Source of the DNA: an uncultured Bacteroidales bacterium
GTDB taxonomy: Bacteria > Bacteroidota > Bacteroidia > Bacteroidales > F082
Length of the DNA: 64,000 nucleotides
NCBI GenBank assembly: GCA_946184615.1
Contig: CAMHFN010000007.1
Coordinates: 1 to 64,000 of the forward strand
Direction: 5' to 3'
The first letter of the stretch is position 1, and each line of letters starts with the position of its first letter. Position numbers and translations under genes: made by a program. Below, piece by piece: positions 10,101-17,646 of this stretch. The notes beneath the pieces were generated by a model, which searched no databases, was not told the DNA's origin, and worked only from the letters and a program-made list of their open reading frames with translations.

Positions 10101-11665
10101 AGGCTTACGAAGTGCTGGCCAACAACAGTGGTTTGATTACTTCTTCACTGACCTTCCAGGACAGCACGCACAAATGGCTCGATGGTATTCGCGACAAGGA
10201 CTTCCTGGCCAGCAGCCCGCTGAACTGGATTCGTTCTGGAACGTACCATGACTCAGAAAACAGCGACAACGATGACTTCAATATGGCTGACAAACTGGTT
10301 GCTTCCGACCCGACTGAAGCGTTTGAAAAGATCGCCAACCGTACTTGGGCTCCTACCTGCCTCTGCGCTTTCCAGCAGAACTCCGTCTATCCAGTTCCTG
10401 TTGGCGGTGCACGTGACACGACCTACTTCAGGAAAACCAATAGTGTGGATATTGTGCTGACCAGTGATACTAACTTGTGGACGCGTTGCCCAGTTATTGA
10501 GGCCTGCCCCGATGAAAAGTTGTCGCAAAACAATGTGAAACAGTTCACTTTGAGAAAAGCTGCCTCTGTCGACAAGAAGGGTAATCCCTATATCGATCCC
10601 AGAACGAACAGACCTTGGGAAGATTGGACCAACGACACGACAAGCACGTATATCAGTAACAATCCTAATGACCCCAACTACATCTCCCCACAGGGTATGA
10701 GCTGGTTCCCAGGCTATGTTATCGATGTGGAGACAGGTGCACGTTTGAACGTCATCTTCAGTGAAGACTCTTATCTTGAAGACCTTAATGGCCGTGATAT
10801 GAAATTTAATCCTCCGGCGGTGATGAAGAGCACTGTGGATGAACTGTATGGCGACCGTTCACAACTCTATGATCCTGCCATCTTCCGTCAAGTCGACGAG
10901 GAGGCCGTCTTCGGAGGCAAACACTATGTGTATATCTTGGGTATGGGTCAACCGAACAATCTGCCCAACAACGTCCAAATTCCAAGGGAGGAATTCAACG
11001 CCCCCGCCTATGACGCCGGTCGTTATGCCTTCAACCTCCTCTGCAAGTTCCAAATGAATAACACTTGGAATACCCTTTACAGAGGCTTCTTGTGGAGACA
11101 GGCCATGTATATTGGTATGCCGATGGCTGTTGAAGGACAGACCTGGCTCCAACCTGGCAACGATGCCAAGATCCGTATCCGTGTTGCTAAGCCTTATGAA
11201 CCAGGTTATTCTTACCTGCCCGTTGATACGACTTACCTCAACAATCCGGATTATGGTCTGAACATCAACAACCTGTATCCGAAGTATCGCTTCACCATCG
11301 AAGGACTGGATCCTGTACAAAACGATCCTGCAAAGACCGAAAGCGACCTTGACTTGATCACAGTGGTCCCGAATCCTTACTATGCCTTCTCTGGTTACGA
11401 AGCCAACGCTTTGAACAACAAGGTTAAGATCACGAACCTTCCTAACAACTGTACGGTGACCATCTACAACCTGGCTGGTACCAAGATCCGTCAGTTCAAG
11501 AAGGATAACGAACTGACCTCCATCGAATGGGATCTCACTAACTTCGCCAATACGCCGGTGGCTTCAGGCTTCTACCTGATCCATGTCAAGGATAACACCA
11601 GCGGTGGTGAACGCACGGTCAAGTTCTTCGGTGCAATGCGTCTAATTGACTTGAATACGTTCTAA
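7106..11665 (+). CDS. Giant secreted protein with non-canonical T9SS-like C-terminal domain
   Basis: Signal peptide MKNIARLLFVALLMMGVTIPGKAHV; C-terminus DLITVVPNPYYAFSGYEANALNNKVKITNLPNNCTVTIYNLAGTKIRQFKKDN...VASGFYLIHVKDNTSGGERTVKFFGAMRLIDLNTF. Start moved from 7073 to the signal-peptide Met. Confidence 0.8.
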   Translation: MKNIARLLFVALLMMGVTIPGKAHVWVGDGTPSKGNRELKETTAGCSPSSAFEWLNINNVRTRFNAGGDMWWDLPGGMGAQYFIPANGSATSLFAGALWIAGRDINNQLKCSAVRFRQGPDLKGGNDFWTGPLTLDGANIDAVTCAEWDRIWKITRDEVDEFINHLTGPKDDPKSRYGSFEPTEDYPSPPKIILEWPAHPEIVGGNWDGVSHYMAPFYDNNFNGEYDPENGDFPYYDVDNELCHTKTPTMDEQYEPEAIHGSILSDQVLKGDQTLWWVFNDKGNSHTESHGSAIGLEIRAQAFGFATNDEINNMSFCSYEIINRSTYELTNTYFCPWTDVDLGYARDDYVGCDVQRGLGYGYNGYAIDGSGEPEAYGNQPPAVGIDFFQGPYMDADEIDNPKYKFTINSVFTGLDPISGDSIFIHDTVDREQLCDESINGVNFGNGIVDDERFGMRRFLYHTNGAAQTGDPEYASDYYNFLRGIWKDGNSMMYGGNAYPGTSGVVGPACVFMFPGDTDPCNWGTGGIPPGGGYNQNGKYWTDSEAGNKPDDRRFMQSAGPFTLKPGAVNYITFGVPWARATSGGPQASVELLRVTDDKCQALFDNCFKVIDGPSAPDLTIRELDQKLIVYLSYTPSSNNYKEGYIEKDPEIPEYRPDDSTKLADRFYRFEGYKVFQLVNDEVGADELSNNAKARLVFQCDIQNGVSHLVNYEWDDHIGAIVPSLKVDGADAGITHSFVVTEDLFSTGESTSLVNHKTYYYMAVAYAYNNYMDYAQDPSEPILLSGQQKPYLEGRKDIKCYEAVPHKIINGTVMQCEYGQKPAITRLVGIGNGGNELELSEETVHDILYDKDNNLKVASKEVVMGHPDYPIAYHPSYKVGYGPLNVKVIDPLNVKSTTYELTFDSLFPVYTHGVSTNNSVQLVGSDTVQDSRALRMASHWTLLDTVSGEVYHCDTITTFSDEKMFIDRGISITVNQPWNLGPVYVGKLWDNDQSNPHFYKAYEVLANNSGLITSSLTFQDSTHKWLDGIRDKDFLASSPLNWIRSGTYHDSENSDNDDFNMADKLVASDPTEAFEKIANRTWAPTCLCAFQQNSVYPVPVGGARDTTYFRKTNSVDIVLTSDTNLWTRCPVIEACPDEKLSQNNVKQFTLRKAASVDKKGNPYIDPRTNRPWEDWTNDTTSTYISNNPNDPNYISPQGMSWFPGYVIDVETGARLNVIFSEDSYLEDLNGRDMKFNPPAVMKSTVDELYGDRSQLYDPAIFRQVDEEAVFGGKHYVYILGMGQPNNLPNNVQIPREEFNAPAYDAGRYAFNLLCKFQMNNTWNTLYRGFLWRQAMYIGMPMAVEGQTWLQPGNDAKIRIRVAKPYEPGYSYLPVDTTYLNNPDYGLNINNLYPKYRFTIEGLDPVQNDPAKTESDLDLITVVPNPYYAFSGYEANALNNKVKITNLPNNCTVTIYNLAGTKIRQFKKDNELTSIEWDLTNFANTPVASGFYLIHVKDNTSGGERTVKFFGAMRLIDLNTF

Positions 11666-11704
11666 TTTATCGGAAAAATGCTTAACCTTAAAAATTACAG
11701 AATC

Positions 11705-12778
11705 ATGAAGAAAACATTCAGATATATCGTATTGAGCCTCGTACTCCTTCTCGGAGTCAGCGCTCCCAAAGCATTTGCAGGTAATGAGGACCGTTCTGGT
11801 CAAGCGGGTGCACCTGAACTCTTGATCAATCCCTGGGCGGCTTCTGCCGGATGGGGTAATGCAGGCATGTCGTTCGTGAAAGGTGTCGAATCCATGTTTG
11901 GCAACGTTGCTGGTCTCTCGGGTGTCAAGTCCCTTGATGTCAACTTTACCCATACCGACTGGATGAAAGGTTCGGAGGTGAGAGTCTCTGCCTTTGGTCT
12001 TGCCGTCCGCGTGGGTGAGTCCAGCGTCCTCGGTCTCTCGTTCAATTCCTTGAACCCCGGTACCATTCCGGAAACCACTTATGATAGCCCTGAAGGTGCA
12101 GGTCACGGTACGTTCAAACCTAGCTTGATGAACATCAACATCGGTTTTGCCAAGGCCTTCTCCAACAGTATCAGTGGCGGTTTCAACTTGAAGATCATCA
12201 GCGAGTCCATCGCTAACATGGGTGCCGTCGGTGTTGCTCTCGATGCCGGTATCCAGTATGTCACGGGTCCCTTCGATAACATCCACTTCGGCATTACCCT
12301 GAAGAACATTGGACCTACCATGACGATGTCGGGCGACGGTCTCTCACTCAAATCGTACATCTATCCGAACAGCTCCTTGCAATGGACCATGAACCAACGT
12401 GCAGACCAGTTCGAATTGCCTACCCAATTGAGTATTGCCGCTGCTTATGATTGGCATTTCGCCGAAGAGCACCGCATCACCTTCGCAGGCAACTTCATCT
12501 CCAACTCCTTTACCAAAGACCAATATGTCCTTGGTGCCGAATATGGCTGGAGAGAATGGTTCCTGATCCGCGGTGGTTACGTCTTCGAAGGCGGCCTGTT
12601 TAACGGCTACCTCGATGACAACTGCATGAACCTCAACAAAGGTCTCCATGCCGGCTGCTCCGTGCAAGTCCCGATCTCCAAGTCGGAGAACGCCCCTGTG
12701 CTCGCTATCGACTATGCCTTCCGTAACACCTACGCTTACAAAGGCACCCATAGCATCGGTGCAAGACTTATTTTCTAA
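11705..12778 (+). CDS. PorV/PorQ-family outer-membrane protein
   Basis: MKKTFRYIVLSLVLLLGVSAPKAFA signal; LLINPWAASAGWGNAGMSFVKGVESMFGNVAGLSGVKSLDVNFTHTDWM is typical of the PorV/PorQ family; barrel ends IGARLIF. Confidence 0.8.
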   Translation: MKKTFRYIVLSLVLLLGVSAPKAFAGNEDRSGQAGAPELLINPWAASAGWGNAGMSFVKGVESMFGNVAGLSGVKSLDVNFTHTDWMKGSEVRVSAFGLAVRVGESSVLGLSFNSLNPGTIPETTYDSPEGAGHGTFKPSLMNINIGFAKAFSNSISGGFNLKIISESIANMGAVGVALDAGIQYVTGPFDNIHFGITLKNIGPTMTMSGDGLSLKSYIYPNSSLQWTMNQRADQFELPTQLSIAAAYDWHFAEEHRITFAGNFISNSFTKDQYVLGAEYGWREWFLIRGGYVFEGGLFNGYLDDNCMNLNKGLHAGCSVQVPISKSENAPVLAIDYAFRNTYAYKGTHSIGARLIF

Positions 12779-12808
12779 AATGTGTTGCAGCATCTAAAAG
12801 AAATTTAG

Positions 12809-12816
12809 TATATTTG
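12809..12816 (+). promoter_or_regulatory. -7 element TATATTTG of a predicted greA promoter (TTG at 12785-12787 as possible -33)
   Basis: TTG-N21-TATATTTGC; transcript would start about 12820. Confidence 0.6.
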
Positions 12817-12833
12817 CACGTCGAAAAAAAAGT

Positions 12834-12865
12834 AGACCCTTATTTCGGTAAGGGTCTCTTTTTTC
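12834..12865 (+). terminator. Intrinsic-terminator-like hairpin inside the predicted greA 5' leader
   Basis: Perfect 9-bp stem AGACCCTTA(12834-12842)/TAAGGGTCT(12849-12857) followed by CTTTTTTC. Confidence 0.75.
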
Positions 12866-12888
12866 ACGTTATAAAAAAACCTAGTATC

Positions 12889-13365
12889 ATGTCAGAAATC
12901 AAGTATTTTACCGCTGAAGGACTACAGAAACTGAAAGACGAACTCGATGACCTCATCCTTCGCGAACGCCCCCGTATCATCCAAGCCATTGCTGAGGCCC
13001 GCGACAAAGGCGACCTCTCTGAAAATGCTGAATATGATGCCGCCAAAGAAGCTCAAGGCCTACTCGAAGCCAAGATAGCCGACCTCCAAGACCTCATTTT
13101 CAACGCCCGCATCCTCGACGAGTCCAAGATCGATACCTCCAAAGTGCTCCTTTACTCTACGGTTAAGATTCGGAACACCAAAACCAAGGCTACGATGACC
13201 TATTCCATAGTTCCCGAAAAAGAGGCCGACTTCAAGTCGGGAAAACTCTCTATCAATTCCCCTATCGGTCAAGGTCTCCTCGGTAAGAAAGTCGGTGAGA
13301 TGGCTGAAATCGTCGTCCCCGCCGGTAAAATGATCTTCGAAATTCTCGAAATCACACGCCAATAA
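12889..13365 (+). CDS. greA: Transcription elongation factor GreA
   Basis: MSEIKYFTAEGLQKLKDELDDLILRERPRIIQAIAEARDKGDLSENAEYDAAKEAQ; start trimmed from 12814. Confidence 0.96.
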   Translation: MSEIKYFTAEGLQKLKDELDDLILRERPRIIQAIAEARDKGDLSENAEYDAAKEAQGLLEAKIADLQDLIFNARILDESKIDTSKVLLYSTVKIRNTKTKATMTYSIVPEKEADFKSGKLSINSPIGQGLLGKKVGEMAEIVVPAGKMIFEILEITRQ

Positions 13366-13401
13366 CTCTAAATTCTATAGTATTAATTGTTAATTGTCGT
13401 T

Positions 13402-13794
13402 ATGGCTACCATTTTTTCCAGAATCATCAACGGTGAAATTCCGTGTTATAAGATTGCTGAAAACGACCGTTTTTTCGCTTTCCTCGACATTAATCCTTTG
13501 TCGAAAGGCCATACGCTTGTCGTTCCCAAGCACGAAACGGACTACATCTTCCATATTGAAGACGAAGAACTCGGACAGATGATGGTGTTTGCCAAGCAAG
13601 TCGCCAAGGCTATTGAAAAGGCCATCCCTTGCAAACGCATCGGCGTGGCCGTTATCGGACTTGAAGTGCCTCACGCTCACATCCACCTCGTCCCGATTAC
13701 CTGCGAGGGCGACCTGGACTTTAAAAAGGAGCATCTTAAACTCACCCAGGAAGAATTCGTCGACATCCAACAGCGTATCACCAGCGCATTCTAA
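13402..13794 (+). CDS. HIT family protein
   Basis: MATIFSRIINGEIPCYKIAENDRFFAFLDINPLSKGHTLVVPK...GLEVPHAHIHLVPI (HxHxH motif). Confidence 0.94.
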   Translation: MATIFSRIINGEIPCYKIAENDRFFAFLDINPLSKGHTLVVPKHETDYIFHIEDEELGQMMVFAKQVAKAIEKAIPCKRIGVAVIGLEVPHAHIHLVPITCEGDLDFKKEHLKLTQEEFVDIQQRITSAF

Positions 13795-13800
13795 TGCACT

Positions 13801-15078
13801 ATGAAAAGGACCCTCACGCTGTTGCTGTTGCTACTTGTGGTATGGAAGGCCACAGGGCAGGTTTTTGACTTGCCTTGCGACGATTTCGACTATAAGGAGA
13901 GCGTGCACACCGTGTTGCTCTATGCCGATGGCAACCCAACCAAGGATCCGCTCATTCCGCTCAACCCATCCCTGAAACGCCTGACCCTCTCGTTCGACTT
14001 GCTGGGTACCGATGGCGATGTGCTTAACTATACCTTTATCCATTGCACCAACGACTGGTTTCCCTCCGAAACCCAACGCCAGAACTATGCCACTGGCTAC
14101 GACTATGGACGTATTGATGATTACGATTTCTCTCGAAATACCCTCGTCGATTATGTGCATTATCGCCTCAATTTTCCCGAAGCCGATATGATGCCCGTGG
14201 CCTCGGGCAATTACCTCCTCATTGTCTATGGCGATGACCTTCGTGAGGAAAACCTTTATTTCACGCGCCGTTTTATGGTCTACGACGAAAAAGCGACCAT
14301 TCAGGCTGCTGTGCCGCGTTATTGTGACGATCTCAACTTGAGCGGTACCCACCAACAGCTCAATATCACCGTCACCATGCCAAGCATTATGGCCGGTAAT
14401 GTGCAACAGTATGCCAATATGACCATACGACAAAATGGTCGGTGGGACAATGCCGCCATCGGAATAAAACCCTCGTTCGTTTATCCCGATTATATCTCCT
14501 ACGAGCATAACCCCATGACGGTGTTCGAGGCCGGCAACCAATATCGCCGTGTCAACTTCAGTGATTTCTACTTCCAGTCGGAAAACATCGCCCGTATCTA
14601 TCAAACCGACGACTATTATGTGGTCGACTATGCCGTCTGCGATTCCCGCGCCCGGAAACCTTACGTCACCTATGAGGATATCCATGGCGAGAGATATATT
14701 TATGTCGCCAACGAGGGCCGTGAAACCGATACCGAGGCGGATTATGCCTGGCTCAACCTCTTCCTGCGCTGGCCCTATCCACTGGAGAATACCGACCTCT
14801 ACGTGATGGGGGCCGTAAACAATTGGCAGTTTGATGAACGCAACCTGATGCACTACAACCATGAGTTGCGCGGCTACCTTTGCCAATTGTTGCTCAAACA
14901 GGGCTATTACAACTTTCTCTTCGTCACCGCCGACCGTGATACGGGCATCGTCAGTACCGAACTGACCGAAGGCAACCTCTGGGAAACCGATAACCTCTAT
15001 AAAATCTATCTCTATTATTACAATCCTAACAAAGGATTCGACGAATTAATAGGGTACGCTTTCGTGAATTCCCATTAA
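13801..15078 (+). CDS. DUF5103 / type IX secretion system plug protein
   Basis: Signal peptide; SVHTVLLYADGNPTKDPLIPLN...LNYTFIHCTNDWFPSETQRQNYATGYDYGRIDDYDFSRNTLVDYVHYRLNFP, typical of DUF5103 (T9SS plug). Confidence 0.85.
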   Translation: MKRTLTLLLLLLVVWKATGQVFDLPCDDFDYKESVHTVLLYADGNPTKDPLIPLNPSLKRLTLSFDLLGTDGDVLNYTFIHCTNDWFPSETQRQNYATGYDYGRIDDYDFSRNTLVDYVHYRLNFPEADMMPVASGNYLLIVYGDDLREENLYFTRRFMVYDEKATIQAAVPRYCDDLNLSGTHQQLNITVTMPSIMAGNVQQYANMTIRQNGRWDNAAIGIKPSFVYPDYISYEHNPMTVFEAGNQYRRVNFSDFYFQSENIARIYQTDDYYVVDYAVCDSRARKPYVTYEDIHGERYIYVANEGRETDTEADYAWLNLFLRWPYPLENTDLYVMGAVNNWQFDERNLMHYNHELRGYLCQLLLKQGYYNFLFVTADRDTGIVSTELTEGNLWETDNLYKIYLYYYNPNKGFDELIGYAFVNSH

Positions 15079-15093
15079 TTTCCGCTTTTCATT

Positions 15094-17580
15094 CTACATC
15101 GGATCCACATCGATTTGAACGATTACCGATTTATACTCGGGAAGGAGTTGAAATTCATGTATCTTATTCATTATCAAGTCTTTAACCTGTTTTGCATTGT
15201 GCTCTCGGTTGAATTTTACAAGCATCTGCTTGATATACAGGTTTTTGACTCGTGACACGATGGGGTATTCTGGGCCGAGCAAATCGTGTTTGAAAATGGG
15301 ACGAAGTCGGCTGGAAAGTTCGGCGGCGGCTGGATTGAGTTTTTGGAAGTCTTTGTGTTTGAGACGGATCATGACCAGGCGGTAGAAAGGAGGGTAGCCG
15401 AATTGCCTCCGTAGGGCCATCTGTTTTTCGTACAATCCCTTGAAGTCGTTGCGTAACACATCTTGCAGCACTGGGTGTGAGGGTTCGTAGGTTTGGATGA
15501 TGACCTGTCCTTGTTTGCCTTTGCGTCCGGCGCGTCCTGCCACTTGGGCCATCAGCTGGAAACTCCTTTCGTAGGCCCTGAAGTCGGGGAAAGAGAGCAT
15601 GTTGTCGGCATTCAGGATGCCCACCACTTTGACGGAGTCGAAGTCCAACCCCTTGGTCACCATCTGGGTGCCCACCAGCACGTCGGTTTCCTTCTCCTGA
15701 AAAGCCTCAAGGATGCTTTGGTAGTCGGTCTTGGATCGGGTGGTGTCGAGGTCCAGACGGGCAATTTTGGCTTCAGGAAGGATAAGTTTCAAGTCTTCTT
15801 CCACCTTTTCGGTGCCGAAACCGTGCATTTTGATGTTGGTGCTGTGGCATTGGGGGCATTCGGTCGGCACGCTGGCTGTGTAGCCGCAATAGTGGCAACG
15901 CAGCACGTTTTGTCGTTTGTGGTAGATGAGGCTGACGTCGCAGTTGATGCACTGTGGCACGTAGTGGCATTCATCGCATTCGATGCGCAGCGAGAACCCT
16001 CGTCGGTTTTGAAAGAGAATGGCTTGGTTGTGTTCTTCCAGCGTCCCTTTCACCGCTTCCAGCAACGTACTGCCAAAGTCAGCTTGAAGGGTCTTTCGCT
16101 TTCGTTCCACGCGCATGTCGCTGAGGATGATTTCAGGCATTTGCACCCCTCCGTAGCGTTCGGTGAGTTCGACCAAGTGGTAGCGTTGGTGGAGGGCGTT
16201 GTAATAGCTCTCGTAAGAGGGTGTAGCGGAGCCTAGAAGCACGTTGGCCTTATGGAGGTCTCCTAGCACGATGGCCGCATCGCGAGCGTTGTAGCGAGGC
16301 GCAGGGTCGTTCTGCTTGAAACTGCTGTCGTGTTCTTCGTCAACGATGATCAAGCCCAGGTCGGAATAGGGGAGAAAGATGGCTGACCTTGAGCCGATGA
16401 TGACCTGGCGTTGGGTGCCTCGATTTTTGGCGAAGTCGTTCACCTGTTGCCATACTTCCACCCGCTCGTTGGTGCCGTAGCGGGAGTGATACACCCCTAA
16501 CCGGTCGCCAAAATACTGTTTCAAACGGTTGATGATTTGGGCGGTGAGGGCGATCTCAGGCAATAGGTAGAGTACCTGCTTTCCTTTATCGAGGGCTTCT
16601 TGGATGATTTGGATATAGATCTCGGTTTTGCCGCTGGAGGTGACGCCATGCAGCAATACGGGTTGATGTTGTTGGAAGCCTTCCTTGATTTGGCTATAGG
16701 CCTTTTTTTGCGCCTCAGTGAGTTGTATGGAGGAAGTGGAACGTTGTGCCTTGAAGTCTTTCAAACGACTTACCTGACGCTCATAGACCTCGAAAATGCC
16801 TTTTTCAGCCATGGTCTTGAGGACCGTGCTGTTGGCGTTGGCTTTTTTCAGCAGTTCGCTGGCCTTAAGGTCGTGGTCGCAGTCTCCACCCAAGGTAAGG
16901 TAGGCCAGAAGGATCTCGAGCTGTTTGTAGGCTCGTTTCGTCAGTTGGTCCATCAGTTCTTGCAGCAGGGCCTCGTCGCGGTAATCTCCGATGAGGCGAA
17001 CGAACCGTTCATATCGTGCTTTGTATTTCTCGTTGAGTTCCTCTTCCATCACTAGGATGCCTTTCTCCATCATGGTGTGGATGAGCGGCATCACTTTTTT
17101 GTATCCGATAATCTTGCTCACTTCGCTGATGGCGATCTTGGGCTGTATCTGGAGAGCTTCCACGATGAGGTACTCGTAGTCGTTGAGCGTCATGCTGTCG
17201 AGCATGAACTCGGGGGAGAGTGCCACTTTCGACTCGCTGCTTAGCTTGAGGGCGGAGGGGAGGGCGGCTTGCATCACCTCACCGGGATGGCAGAGGTAAT
17301 AGGTTTTCACCCAGTCCCAGAACTTGAGTTGTGTGGCATTGACGATGGGTTCTGTGTCGAGGATGTCGGTCAGATATTTCACCTCCATCTGGGGGACCTG
17401 TTCGGTGATGGCCGTCACTAGACCTGACAGGATTTTGGTTTTGCCAAAGGGGACGGCGACCCGTTGTCCCACGCGGATGTCGTTGTTCAGTGCGTAGGGG
17501 ACACGGTAGGTGAAGGTGCCTGGCACGGGGACGGGCAGGAGCACTTCGGCAAACAGGGTGATGCGGGTGTTTTCTGACAT
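15094..17580 (-). CDS. priA: Primosomal protein N' (PriA helicase)
   Basis: VLLHGVTSSGKTEIYIQIIQEAL, IVDEEHDSSFKQNDPAPRYNARDAA, zinc-binding CDECHYVPQCINCDVSLIYHKRQNVLRCHYCGY; start trimmed to MSENTRITLFAEVLLPVPVPGTFTY. Confidence 0.96.
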   Translation of the reverse strand: MSENTRITLFAEVLLPVPVPGTFTYRVPYALNNDIRVGQRVAVPFGKTKILSGLVTAITEQVPQMEVKYLTDILDTEPIVNATQLKFWDWVKTYYLCHPGEVMQAALPSALKLSSESKVALSPEFMLDSMTLNDYEYLIVEALQIQPKIAISEVSKIIGYKKVMPLIHTMMEKGILVMEEELNEKYKARYERFVRLIGDYRDEALLQELMDQLTKRAYKQLEILLAYLTLGGDCDHDLKASELLKKANANSTVLKTMAEKGIFEVYERQVSRLKDFKAQRSTSSIQLTEAQKKAYSQIKEGFQQHQPVLLHGVTSSGKTEIYIQIIQEALDKGKQVLYLLPEIALTAQIINRLKQYFGDRLGVYHSRYGTNERVEVWQQVNDFAKNRGTQRQVIIGSRSAIFLPYSDLGLIIVDEEHDSSFKQNDPAPRYNARDAAIVLGDLHKANVLLGSATPSYESYYNALHQRYHLVELTERYGGVQMPEIILSDMRVERKRKTLQADFGSTLLEAVKGTLEEHNQAILFQNRRGFSLRIECDECHYVPQCINCDVSLIYHKRQNVLRCHYCGYTASVPTECPQCHSTNIKMHGFGTEKVEEDLKLILPEAKIARLDLDTTRSKTDYQSILEAFQEKETDVLVGTQMVTKGLDFDSVKVVGILNADNMLSFPDFRAYERSFQLMAQVAGRAGRKGKQGQVIIQTYEPSHPVLQDVLRNDFKGLYEKQMALRRQFGYPPFYRLVMIRLKHKDFQKLNPAAAELSSRLRPIFKHDLLGPEYPIVSRVKNLYIKQMLVKFNREHNAKQVKDLIMNKIHEFQLLPEYKSVIVQIDVDPM

Positions 17581-17589
17581 AGGCTCGTA

Positions 17590-17626
17590 AAAAAACGTCT
17601 GGCAAAAATTGCCAGACGTTTTTTTG
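17590..17626. terminator. Bidirectional intrinsic terminator downstream of the 17647-19626 gene, immediately upstream of priA
   Basis: 12-bp perfect stem AACGTCTGGCAA/TTGCCAGACGTT flanked by A- and T-tracts. Confidence 0.85.
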
Positions 17627-17646
17627 TTCATGAGAAGTGATACTAC

